Positions 1-12,144 of a stretch of DNA of 64,000 bases are shown here, in pieces. The notes under the pieces are model-generated. The model saw nothing but the letters and a program-made list of their open reading frames with translations. It was not told where the DNA came from and made no database searches. The position numbers were made by a program, and so were the translations under genes. Source of the DNA: Pholiota molesta. Lineage: Eukaryota > Basidiomycota > Agaricomycetes > Agaricales > Strophariaceae. How positions within the stretch are numbered: position 1 is the first letter of the stretch; each line of letters begins with the position of its first letter. The stretch lies in the NCBI GenBank assembly GCA_014925825.1, contig JACGCK010000112.1:62001-126000 (forward strand). Direction: 5' to 3'.

Positions 1-557
1 CTGCTCGACTGGTGTTGGCCAACGATGGACTGCGAGGCTTCTATAGGGGTTTTGGCATCACTGTAATGCGTGAAGTGAGTATGTATCTTTCCATACAATT
101 TTGTCGATTCTCTGACTATTATTGTGCGCGAAGATACCATTTACGTCATTGCAGTTCCCTTTATATGAACTCCTGAAGTCGCGACTTTCCGACAAAGTTG
201 GTCGCAAACCGTTATATGCGCACGAAGCAGCTATATGCGGAAGTATAGCTGGAGGTTTCGCTGCGGCGTTGACCACACCTTTGGACGTTCTCAAAACACG
301 CGTTATGCTCGATACTCGGGTAGGTGGATGTTATCTGTGCTTTGACGTTCTTGCTTTCTCAATCACTATCGTTCCCCTAGGATTCTTCCAAAGAAAAATT
401 GCCTTCGCTATTCAATAGATTGCGGACGATCTATGCAGTTGAGGGCACAAGAGCTCTTTTTGCTGGTGTCGTGCCACGGACGTTGTGGATTTCGGCAGGC
501 GGCGCTGTCTTCCTCGGGGTCTATGAATGGGCGGTACATGGCCTCATGGGCATTTAG
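1..557 (+). CDS. PET8: Mitochondrial S-adenosylmethionine carrier, 3' part
   Basis: This is the C-terminal part of a mitochondrial carrier; the 5' end lies outside the window. Three exons can be read: 3-74, 134-319 and 381-557, joined by GT-AG introns of 59 and 61 nt. The protein shows the end of the second carrier repeat (GFYRGFG) and the third repeat with the signature PLDVLKTR, followed by [17 protein letters not shown] and a last helix with [11 protein letters not shown]. The context [17 protein letters not shown] matches the SAM carrier (Pet8/SAMC) subfamily, which exchanges cytosolic S-adenosylmethionine for mitochondrial S-adenosylhomocysteine across the inner membrane. The subfamily call is from recalled motif context; membership of the carrier family is certain. 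Confidence 0.82.
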
Positions 558-1409
558 AATGGCCCGCACAACGCAGCTAGCACTTACATATTTATATGCA
601 TATCTAGATCGTTCGAGCACTTGAAACTCGGAATAATACAATGCTATCGAAATCAAAGTTCAGCAATCATTCGGTCGCAATTGACAGTTCGCATATGTGA
701 AGAAATTCACGTTCTGATGACGCAGACTGATTATATGTATTTCTCAATACCTCACCGACATTACCCCACGCGCAAGGCGACACTTCAAAAAGGTTCGAAT
801 AGGTTGTTGATATCCTGATGAGTTGTCTGACTTGTCTTATGTTCTTTTTTTGAGGCTATATGCTTCTAGTTGATAACAATTGGTTACAATCAGTTTCGAC
901 ATATCGCCTCCAGCTTTCTTATGCTTTGTCAAGGTCAGAACTATAAATTTTGCAAGCACCTCCTCTCTTTCCTCCAATGGTTGAAATTGGCTTATCCGTT
1001 TGCCACGGAATCATTTCCGAAATCAGGGCGCAATAATGGGCTACATAGGTAATAAAAGTAGGTAGGCGGTGTAGCCATGATTGGGATTCGGAAGGAGTGT
1101 TCTGCGCATCGGCTATCTATACTCAACCTATTTTGAGTTGATGGTTGGTTGATGGTCGCAGATGGTCGCACGACTCGCATTGCAAGCCATCTTCATTCTT
1201 GTTGTCCGCTCTTATATGACCATAGGCTGTGTACTTAAGTCTTATTCACACAATGATAGCAGATGATAACTACACATGTGCAACCTGGACAAAAATAAGA
1301 GTGAGTTATTTTTGTCTTCTTGAATCTAACGATGAACCCACATTGAATAAATAGGCCCGCCGTCGCCTGCCGCCTTGAGCTTGCCTCTTTCCTCGACATC
1401 CATCAAAAC
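558..1409. other. Intergenic region, no gene seen
   Basis: This 852-base gap separates the carrier stop codon from the first exon of ABC transporter 1. It is AT-rich and holds only short open frames without recognisable domains or splice continuity. It presumably contains the terminator of the carrier and the promoter of the transporter. A pyrimidine-rich stretch with CCTCTTTCCTCGACATC lies just before the ATG at 1410. Confidence 0.6.
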
Positions 1410-4400
1410 ATGGATTCCTCCATCTTGGCCTTGCAGGTACCTTTGGCCTATCGTTTCAATCCCTCAGAATCTCCCGGGATATGGCAAAATAGGGATATGT
1501 GCGTTGTCTCTTCTCTATTGAAATACATGGGAGCGTCCTCACACTTATCATGGTGCTTAGAATCCCCAGAGACTCTTTGATCGTCCCCTTCGCCGTTGCT
1601 TTGACTTTAAGCGCGATTCATATCATGTACAAGTTGACTATGTATCTGAGGTCATACAAAGGAAGAGATTTCAGTATGGCTATTTTGGAAGAAGAAGAAC
1701 CCAACGAGTCTTTGACATTCTTTCAGGCTATACGCGATCGAGCCAGAGATCACGGTGGATGGACGATATTTTACTATGCAATTGCGCATTTGATTGGATG
1801 CGTTACGCTACTTGCGCTTTCGTCGATAACTTTAAAGCGTTGTTTCGACGGTATCGAAGTCGATACCAGTCATTATCGTCTGTTTTTTCAATTCCCAGAG
1901 TCATACGTTTTTGTGACCTTCGTGCGTCTACTTCATAATACTGCTTTCACGACGACTTACATATGATTTGAATTTAGCTTTATTCTTCTGTATTTTCTCT
2001 GGCTTCGCTGATCAACAACAAGCGAACTCTAATTATTGCTAGATGCAATGCATTTGTGTTGCTCACTGCCTTTGCAGTCTATGTGTATCGAGATATCTGG
2101 CCATTGGTGACCTATACGGAAGTTCCAATCGATGCATCTGAAGGATACATACTGTGGATAAAAGTTACGACTCTGTTTGTGACTGCAGTGCTTATTCCAC
2201 TTTCTGTACCCAATCATTATATCCCAATCGACCCCAAGGTAAGTTTCTTCTCCCTTAACCCGTCGCGCAAAGATCTCAACCTGAATTTCTCTAGAATCCT
2301 GTGCTAGCACCAAATCCGGAGCAAACGTGTTCATTGTTTTCTTTTCTCACATATACCTACTTGGACCCTATCATCTTTCTGGGGTCGCGCATAGGCCATC
2401 TGGAAGCCGATCAACTACCTTCCCTTTGTGATACCGACGCCTCTAAATATCTTCTCACAAAAGCTCTCCCGGTATGTCTAAAGTTGCAATTATCAATCTC
2501 CTCGACTGAAGCAGACGCGTCAGCATTTGGATCCTCTTAGAATAACTAAGCCTCGTCATATTTTCTTTGGACTGGCGCGTACTTTTGGTAAGCAAAAGCA
2601 TTTGTTGAAATGAGCATATGCGACGAATACACAATACACAACAGCGAGAGACTACGTGCTAATGGCTATCACGCTTATCGGAATGGTTGTCAGCGGCTTC
2701 CTCTCTCCTATTTCGGTATATCGTATTCTAAAGTGAGTCATGACATGGACTCTGTTGGTGCTATGCTCAAATCAATGGGTCAATAAGGGACTTGGAGAAT
2801 GGGGCGGCTGATGATGGTATTCGTCCTTGGTTCTGGGTTCTTGTCCTTTTCGCTGGGCCAATGCTCAGCGCCATCGCCAACCAGTGGTATATGTTCCTAA
2901 TAACCAAAATCCTTGTACATGCAGAGGCTGTCCTTACGGAGCTTGTGTTCGAGCATAGTTTGCGCGTCCGTTTTACAACGGAAGGCACGAAGCAACAGCC
3001 TGGCGGACAAGGCAAAGGCAGCGGCACTGTGGCGGGAGCTTCAAGTGCACCCGGTGTCTCTAAGGGTGGTAATTCTGTGACTGACGATGGAGCTCAACGC
3101 CCTGGCGTTTCTGAAGCCACAACTCCAGAGGCTTTGACTAAAGGAAAGGCCAAAGAAACTGTCACAGTAGCCTCTACGACTCGGACGAAGGGCAATGCCA
3201 AAAAAGATGCCAACTTGATAGGCAAAATCAACAATCTGGTAACTTCCGATTTGAACAATATCACCCGCGCAAGGGCAATACTGTCCTTGAGTAAGTCATT
3301 GTTGAAGTGGCCTGTTACGTCCTACCTAATGCGATTACTTCTTGCCTATAGTCTTGACAGTCCCGCTTGAACTCGTTCTTTGTACAATCTTCCTGTATAA
3401 ACTTCTGGGATGGAGGTAAATTCTGAGCCATTTGTCCAATTATACTATCAATACGGCCTCACATTATCTTAGCTCACTCGTTGGCACACTATGCCTGATT
3501 CTCCTGATGCCCGTTCCGGGATATATTACCAAGCTGCGTCAGGATGTTCAGCGTAAGAAGATGAAAAAAGTACGTACGTTTGGTTGATCACTTCCGCATG
3601 CCGCTAAAAGATTGTAGACCGATGCGCGTGTCCAAGCTGTTACTGAAGGTAAGCTAATAATACCCATAAAGAGACGGTGTAAGCAATAACATTCTCAGTC
3701 GTCAATGTCTTGAGAATGGTTAAGCTATTTGGATGGGAACAGAAGATGTCCAAGAGGATTGGGGATGCGCGAGATGAAGAACTTCTCGCTATTTGGCGCT
3801 TAAAGGTCGATTTTCTCAGCTTTTTGCGAAAACTTATATCCTCGCTAATCTGTTTTGTATCCTCACTACGAACTAGATCCTCCAAAACCTTACGGGAGTC
3901 ACTAAGTCAGTTCAACGTTATCTTGTAAGTATGAACACTCACAACAATTTTTCCTCAAGTACCATTATCCCTACCATTTCCATGGTAGTTACATATACGA
4001 TCTATACCGTTGTCATGAAGCAGGAACTTACTCGTGAGTACTTTTATCATCCGCATGGTAGCAGGTATGCCAACATTATCCTTAGCTTCCATCATCTTCT
4101 CCAGTCTAACAGTGTTCACTAAATTGCGAAATCAACTCTTTACACTTTCGCAAAGGATTAGCACAACCATCCAAGGTGATGATTTCTAGTCTAGTAAATA
4201 TGTTGATCTCTCATACCATGCATCATTCCAGGCAGAGTCTCTTTGGACCGTCTTAATGACTTCCTGAAAGACACTGAGCTGCTTGATACATTCTCGGAAG
4301 CCAAGTCAGAGGCACAGCTAAACGAACCCATAAGTTTCAATAAGGACTTAATTGGTTTCAAAGATTCCTCTTTCGTGTGGTCGCTTGGTGCTATGGACGG

Positions 4401-7400
4401 GTCTTTGACTCCATCTCGTCGCCCTTATAAACTTCGAATCAAAGATAGTCTTTTTTTCAAGCCCGACTGCGTCAATCTCATTGTTGGACCAACGTAAGTC
4501 TAAATTCTATATATCTACTGCGCAACTTACGCATGTTTTAAACCTCATGTAGGGGCTCTGGGAAAACATCCATGCTCATGGCATTGCTCGGTTTGGATCT
4601 CAGTATTTCAATTGTCCTCCATTTAGCTTATGATACTTATGGAATAGGGGAGATGCATTTTATACGCGAAAATGAAGATTCTTGGTTCAGTCTTCCTCGG
4701 GAAGGGGGTGTAGCATACGCCGCTCAAGAATCTTGGGTACAAAACGAGACCATTCGTGCGAATATCCTCTTTGGGTATCCTTATGACGAAGAACGATATC
4801 GCACAGGTAAGTGGTGACTGAAACATATGCTTATTGTCAAATGACTAATGGTTTTTGAAGTACTCCATCAGTGTGCCCTTAACAAAGATCTTGATTTATT
4901 CGAAGCTGGCGACAATACAGAAGTTGGAGAAAAAGGGATCACACTTAGGTTCGCCTTCAATAATTATATATCCCATGCAAACTCATTATAACTCCCATAT
5001 CCTAGTGGGGGCCAAAAAGTAACGTTACTGCACGCAACCCATCATATCTAATCTAAAGCTCTGTATTTGTTAGGCACGAGTCACCTTAGCCCGCGCAATT
5101 TATTCACCGGCTAAAATCCTCCTGCTGGATGATGTCTTTGCCGCCTTGGATGTCCACACGTAAGCGCTCCCAGCGCAACATGATCGCAATGCTAATTTTG
5201 TGGCAGGGCTACTTGGATCGTTGAGAAATGCTTCAAAGGAGATCTTATCAAGGATCGCACCATCATTTTAGTGGTAAGACGTTTGAATTATTAGACGTCC
5301 TCTTATATTTCTCTGATATTTCTGCATCATTCATAGTCCCATAACATCGCTTTAGTTTCACCTCTGGCCAAATTTATTGTTACCATTGGCCAAGATGGTG
5401 TCATTTCAACTCAAACCAACGTTGCCGCTTCTCTCGCTAGTGATTCCTTGCTTGCAAAAGGAGCCAAACTTGATTTCGAGGAATTGCAAGTTGCTAATCA
5501 AGAAATGGTAACCCTGGCGAAGAAAGAAGCGCCCGTCGATGGTAAACTCGTAATTGCAGAGGAAGCCGCCAAAGGTCATGTCACTTGGAAATCTTTGAAA
5601 CTATTCCTTTCAGCGCTGGGAGACAATCATCCCATCGTATTCTTCAGTGTGTGGATCTTTGGACTCATATTAATGCATGGCACCACCGCTCTTGAGAAAT
5701 GGTTTCTCGGATACTGGGGATCGCAATACGAGACGCGGGATCCTTCAGATGTTCGAGTATCGTTGTGAGTTTGGTTTTTCCTACTTTTTATGTCGCAACG
5801 CTAACATATTTAATACTTTATATAGTTACTGCACATTATACGTAGGAATAGTGATGCTAGGCATTGCTATACTCAATGCAGCTTCGTTCTTCTACTTGGC
5901 TGGAAGTATGAAAGCTTCTCGGACTATCAACGCTTTGTTGGTCAATTCTGTTTTCAGCAGCACTTTAAGGTTAGCTTTGTTTGACATCTCTTATTTGGTA
6001 CTATAAAACTCAACGTCTTCTCTCAAGGTGGCTTGACCAGACCCCAACTGCGAGAATTATCACCCGCTTCACGCAAGATATCCAAATGGTTGATACGTCA
6101 ATCACATTTGGGTTCCGGGTGTTGGTCTCTACTTTCCTCGATATGGCCACTTGCATTGGGGTCATCATGCTCTTTACCCCTGTGTTTATTATTCCAGGGA
6201 TACTTGTCGCAGCACTGGGATTTTATATTGGGAACATGTATTTGAAAGCACAATTATCAGCTATGCGCGAGAAAAGGTATCTTTAAGTAGCTTTCACAAA
6301 TTGTTGATTAACGATCTGAGACCTCTAGTAACGCACGCGCACCTGTACTGGCTCACCTGAGCGCAGCAATAACAGGAATAGGTGAGCCGTTTTCTTCGAA
6401 GCTGAACATTATACCTGAATCCCTTTAGTGTCCATTCGTGCCTACGGGGCCCAAGATGCTTTCAAGACCGAATCCTTGAAACGCGTTGACAACCATATTA
6501 GGATAGCTCGAGTGGCTGCTAATCTGAATCGCTGGATCTCATTGCGCATTGACTTCCTAGGAGACCTTTTTAGTGTTGGCTTAGCTGCATACCTTATTTA
6601 TGGGAAATCCATTGGTGCCTCCAACACTGGCTTCTCATTAAATATGGCAACAAATTTCTGTTCCTTGATTTTGTTCTTCGTCAGGATCTTCAATGATTTT
6701 GAAGTGGAGTCAAATAGGTGAGTGAAAGTGTTCCTCACAATGTAACAAGGATAGTACTCATTCGGTTTAATAATTTCGTAGCTTGGAACGTATACAAAGT
6801 TACCTCGATATTGATCACGAACCGAAATCAACAGAAACAGGACAGCCGCCAGCCGCGTGGCCTACAAGCGGTGACCTAAGAGTCGAAAATCTAGGTGCTC
6901 GGTATTCTCAAGTGAGATGAACTCTATAAACTCCGATTTACTTGGACTAATACCGCTTTCTTGTAGAATGGTGCGACAGTTCTGCACGACCTTTCATTCC
7001 ACATAGAATCCGGACAACGGATTGGAATAGGTGAATGGCATATTCCGAACTTGCGTATACTGTGGACTGACTATTAACATCTAATAGTTGGAAGAACAGG
7101 AAGTGGCAAGGTCAGAGAATGATCCGTCACTGCTCAAGACTCGAAATTTTGATCATCTTAACTCTTCAGAGCTCTCTGACGTTGGCACTTTTGCGAGGTA
7201 TAATTACAGAGGGAACGGTTTATTATGATGGCATTTCAACGAATAAGATTAACCTCGATGCTTTGAGGTCGAATATTACCATCATTCCTCAGATGGTGAG
7301 CGCAGTCACTCTCCGCTAATAAGTCAACAAATTTCTGATCATTTTCATCTTTTCACGCATAGCCTGAGCTCATCAGCGGTATGCCTTTTCTCCATGGTAC

Positions 7401-8182
7401 GAAGCAAAGTTGATAATAAGCGTCAAAATTAGGTACCCTTCGTCGAAATTTGGATCCTTTCGACCAGTACGACGATGCAACATTAAACGAGGCACTTCGT
7501 TCAGCTGGCCTATTTTCTCTCCAAGAAGAACTCGGCGAGGCGCGTATTACTCTGGATAGTAATATCACTATTGGAGGCAGCAATCTTTCTGTGGGCGAAA
7601 AGCAGATTATTGCGCTTGCTCGGGCAATGGTTCGTGGTAGTAAGCTGCTCATTTTGGATGAAGGTATGATATGCGATTCACTATTTTACTTATATGCTTT
7701 GCTAAAACAAATTAATTGCAGCGACTTCCGCGATCGGTAAATTCTCTTGCACCTTTTTACTTTTATTGTTAAATCCATGCCATCTTTTTAAGATTACAAG
7801 ACAGATGCCGTGATACAAAGTACTCTACGGCGAAAATTGCCCCCCGATGTAACTGTTATTACTGTGGCACATCGACTGCAAACCATCATGGACGCTGATA
7901 GAATCGTGCGTCTTCTTGCGCATATCGTTTTCCATCTTACTCCACTCACTCATGACGACGTCTACCTTAGATGGTCCTCGATGAAGGTCGCATCGTAAGT
8001 CATGATTGCTTCTCCCTATGCTTAGATTATTGATGTCTTTTCAGAGCGAATTTGACACTCCGGAGTCCCTTCTAGGAAAGGAAGACAGTCTATTCAAAGC
8101 GTTGGTAGACGGGAGTGGCGACAAGGATGCGTTGTATGAGATCGTTAACAGGAAGGAAATGGCATCCTCGAGCAGTTCGTAA
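1410..8182 (+). CDS. ABCC-type (MRP/YOR1-like) full ABC transporter 1
   Basis: A full-length ABC transporter split into more than 20 short exons. The proposed start is ATG 1410 (MDSSILALQ), spliced by a 56-nt intron (1437-1492) in phase to the next exon. Order: an N-terminal extension with several membrane helices, TMD1 carrying a low-complexity Gly/Ser/Thr/Lys insert (about 2985-3215), NBD1 with Walker A GPTGSGKT, signature LSGGQKARV and Walker B ILLLDDVFAALD (Asp in place of the catalytic Glu, usual in ABCC NBD1), H-loop SHN, then TMD2, and NBD2 with [28 protein letters not shown] and AHRLQ. The frame is intact to the TAA at 8180-8182. It probably exports organic anions, conjugates or drugs at the plasma or vacuolar membrane; the substrate cannot be told. 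A paralogue with the same intron plan lies at 19471-26103. It converges with the HOS3 gene, 127 nt between stops. Confidence 0.9.
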
Positions 8183-8309
8183 AAATCTAGAGTTATCCTA
8201 TCTACTTGATTTCTTGAATTCTAAATACTTCACATTACATATTATTGTTCGGCAGGCCGACTTTCAACTGAATGCAGTAGTACATAAGTATTCCATCTAT
8301 ATACATTGT

Positions 8310-10272
8310 CTATGTTGAAGATATTACTTCTGGAGGTTTTCCGAGTCGGAGAATGACTTTAGGAAGCTTCTTAGCAGACGGGGCCTCGGACTCCCCAGCC
8401 GAACTGACACTAGATAGAGAGCTACTATCGTCAGATATATATGGATTGGTCCTGGGCGTAGGCGACGGCTTTGATGATGTTGGTACAACAGACTTTGTCC
8501 TAGAGGCGGACGGAGACACAACCGGCGTTGCATTCTTCGCTTTCGTCCTATCCCGCAGTGTCCGATCGCTGCGTGGAACAGGCACCGTTGCTCGTGCCGT
8601 CGATCCCGTTGCCTGTGTCGCAGCTTCGTCCAAAGGGGTGAAAATAGCGAGAGTGCGCTCTAGCCAAGGTTCCACGGACCCAGCCGCGGGGAGTGACGGG
8701 CGCCCACCCCGGCGCTTCTTGGTCGCTGTCTCAAGTTTATCGAGGTTATCGACGCTCCACCACGTTTCGTCGACTGTGGTTTCGGGGGGAATGTCGACGA
8801 GGCCGGATAGGTGCGCCATTGCCCCGCTGATGAGAGCGCGGTCGCTGTATCCGCCTTCGAGGACGCTGATAAGCCTCCCTGAAGCGTACTTGTCGGCGAG
8901 GGCGCATGCGTCCTTTGCGAAGCGGTAGTAAAACGATGTAGGCACCTTGCGATTATGTCTTGACATGGAGTCATATTCGTGTTCACAAGCGTCCATCCCG
9001 CAACTAAGGAAAATTAGAGTCAGTGGTGGATCCAGATAGATATGGCACGTACCTGATAAAGAATAGGACGTCGTTTCCTGGGCCACCCGTACCTTCAAGA
9101 AACGCGCTGGCCTTGTCCAAAAGCTTACTATATTGTTCCTTGTAGAGCACGTCCCAGAAATGGTGTTCAGATGTATACGTCTGCAAATGGATATTCTCGA
9201 TGTACTGTCCGTGCGCTTTGTGCAAGGATACCGAGGCGGCTTGCACGAGGTTCACCTTGCCGTCTTCGCAGGGGTACGAAAGGACGTCGTGGATCGAACC
9301 ATAGTATATCTGTGGTCCGCTTGCTGCGTTGTGTGAGCCACCCTCGCTTTCGAGCGTCTGTCGATATGTCTCTTCGTTGATCTGCCATACAATTGACTGT
9401 GTACCATTGCCGTGGTGCAGATCGATGTCAAATATGACAACTCGCTTTATTCCGTGTTGTAGGTGGGCTAAGTAAAAAAAAATATGAGGTCGAATGACGC
9501 AAAGTATAAGTGTGAAATACCATGAGCGGCGCCGATCGCGACGTTGTTGAGAAAGCAGAATCCGGATGGCGTGTCTTCCCCGCAGTGGTGTCCAGGCGGC
9601 CTGATTGCGACGAATGCACGGTGTAGTGGGGAGTTGGGATCTGGGGAGACGACTTTATCTACCGCTTCGCATATCGTACCCACTGCGCCTTGTATTGCGT
9701 CGATAGATCCGGGACATACTAAATCAAAAGAAAAACGGTTAGCGCAGAAGTATATAGATTATGACTATGGATTACTTGCAGTATAGGTCTCCTTGAGAGT
9801 AACCTTCTGGGATCTCTGATTCCCCAGTAGCAACTTTGTCATGACTTTCCTTGATCCATTTTGTCAGATTTTCGAGGTATACGTCGCCGTCAATATCCCC
9901 ATGGACAAACTTGACGGCAGGGTGAGATAATATGTTGGCAGATGCTTGGCTCTGCACAATTGTTACAGCAGATTTCGGCTTCGAGATATTGGAGTCCAGC
10001 TTGAGTTTGTTCATCACCTCGACGAGATCGTCAGGGTCAGAGTCCGGTTTGGTAGTGGCGTTTGAGCTTGGAGGCTCTGAGGTCAAGAACAGTTCGTCTA
10101 GACGAGAGATAGCAGCGGATAGTCCGACAGTAACTGCACGCAGGCGTTGTGGACGTTCGACTATATTTGAAGTGTCCTTCGAGCGTATATACCGATGTTG
10201 GAGACATGCATTCTGGATAAAGATCGCAGATTTCTTGTCATGCGATCTAGCCGTACCATCCAAGGAAGCCAT
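8310..10272 (-). CDS. HOS3: HOS3-type histone deacetylase (class II)
   Basis: A zinc-dependent histone deacetylase. The start is taken at 10272 (MASLDGTARS); an in-frame ATG at 10347 would add 25 residues but gives no family-like sequence. The catalytic domain shows RPPGHHCGED (active-site His pair), GFCFLNNVAIGAAH, FDIDLHHGNGTQ (zinc ligands), FISCGMDACEHEYDSM and EGGYSDRALISG. The SCGMDACEHE form of the second zinc-site loop is characteristic of HOS3. A Ser/Thr/Pro-rich tail of about 130 residues follows and ends at TAG 8310-8312. The first intron (9719-9779) is best explained by a GC-AG pair: the donor reads gcaagt, and only this join restores DLYLCPGSIDAIQG. Later introns are GT-AG. Likely a nuclear or bud-neck deacetylase, as in yeast. 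Confidence 0.9.
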
Positions 10273-12144
10273 TTGATAAAATAAAAGGTACAAAGGTCTA
10301 GAAAGTTGGTGGTTAGTGTATAAGTGAGAGATTAATTTGGAGTTCAAACTTCAGGCTTCAGGCGCGTTGCCACATACGTCATGTGACGTAATTAGGGTGG
10401 GCTTAGACGTGGGGACGGCCGCTGTGCATATTGGTTAGCTTCAACGCCGATGTTCTACTCAAGAATCGTTTCTTTCTCTATCTTCCATTTGGATTTACAC
10501 CAATATCTGATTTACCGATTAAGCTTAGGACTTGTTTTTCGGCATGCATGTTCCTGGCAATGTCAGATTCCCACTATAAGTTATAACGGGCCACCCGCGA
10601 GCCCCATCGCCCCAATTTTTGGCCTATTTCCTACTATGTCTATGGCACTTGCAAGGCTTGAAGGTGGTTATTACGGTAGACGCGGAGTACTTGATCTTCA
10701 AAGTGAATGAATGTCACAAACGACTCTGAAAACGGACAGAACGACATGGTCGATAACGGAAAGTGAAGAGCATGGATCTTTGGTTGATGCTGTTGGCTAA
10801 GGTTGAGAAGTTGCAGCATCCTGATATTGTCATTTGTTTCCATCTGACTGAAAGGAAATTTAATCTGGTAGACAAAGGAGCCAAGAAAGAAGCTGTACCA
10901 ATGAGTGGGCATTGCGATTCTCTTAAATGAAGTGACTATTCAGGAACATATCGAGGTCCCTCCTATCGATGGAGTAGCAATATAGCAATACTTTTACTGA
11001 CCGCAATGAAGCAATACCAAATTTGTATACCATATGATGTAATAAGCTAATAATGGTTAGCGTTTAAGCTTAAGCGCCGATGTTTAGCGCCCGCCACCCC
11101 TGAGAGCGTAGGCGGGCCCGCGCGCGTGTGCTGCCAAAAGTTGGCCAAAAGCCGACTCCTCATCATCGGTCTTAGCTGTTATAATGCTGGTTTTTTTATA
11201 ACCTCTCATTGAGCGCTTTAGTGTTTGGGAGGAGGTACTATCACTCGCTAAAATTGATAACATCAATCGCAGAGCTTGCCTCCTCATTATTCGCGGGTTA
11301 ATCTGACCGTAGGCATTGTCTGAATAAATATCTACACCTCCCACATCTCTTTATAGCGTCGAGAGTTCTCACAAGCCCCTTCAAAATGAAAACTCGGACG
11401 GTCACCTCGGACACTTATGAAAGTTAAGAATTGTGATGCAGAGCCGTAATGGAATGTGAATTACGGGTCATTTAAACCAATGATGAAAAATGTACCAGGC
11501 AGCTGATTTGTATACGTATCTACGGGCATAAATACTTCATGGTACAATGAGTCCGAACGCCATACCCATGACCTCGTTAACCGCATGTTCTCCCCACACG
11601 ATGCTTCTTCAGCAGCATTTGGATCAAATCGGTGACCGTCTGACATCCCTTGACGAGTTCTAGTTGTTCAGATCTTGCACATTTGGCAAGTCTTCCGGGC
11701 CCGGGAGACCCGATAGCCGGCATGAGCGCTTGAAGTGGCAAGTATTGCCCAGGATAGACCTGGATGTTGCTGAATCTACGCGGCGGGCATCTGCGGTTTG
11801 TGCGTGGCCAATTGAACGAAAAGTATAGGCACCCTTCGGCTTTTACTCTATATTACTACCCTATCTCTTTTTCCTCCCGGCTGATTGTCATCGGAGCGCT
11901 GGGGATGCGAATCATACTACTCACCGTGTATAGGACGAGGTAAACAAACGATCCATACCACCCAAGCGCCATCCATCGAAGGGCTGGTAGCGAGTCTATT
12001 TGACCACGCCCACCTTACTGTTTTCGGTGGTCATGATAGCCGGTTAAACTAACCCCGGAAGCCGGCAACTCTCCTATCCTCATAGATTTCGTTTAAATCC
12101 TTCCCTCATTCTCTCTCCAGTAAGAGCAGCCAGAAGAAATCAGC
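10273..12144. other. Intergenic region between divergent HOS3 and ligase genes
   Basis: A 1.87-kb gap between two divergently transcribed genes, expected to hold both promoters. Open frames of 60-90 codons on either strand (for example 10640-10912 and 11461-11646, minus) show no recognisable domain and no splice continuity, so I do not call them genes. Copies of a TTAAGCGC/AGCGC motif occur near 11050-11090. A pyrimidine-rich tract (12098-12120) lies shortly before the ligase ATG. Confidence 0.5.

Noticed and set aside
793..805. GGTTCGAATAGG, resembling the T-loop of a tRNA
   Set aside because: No acceptor stem or anticodon arm can be folded around it.
8353..8928. 191-codon plus-strand frame opposite the HOS3 C-terminal exon
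   Set aside because: Shadow of a GC-rich antisense frame of HOS3; the minus-strand protein has clear deacetylase motifs.
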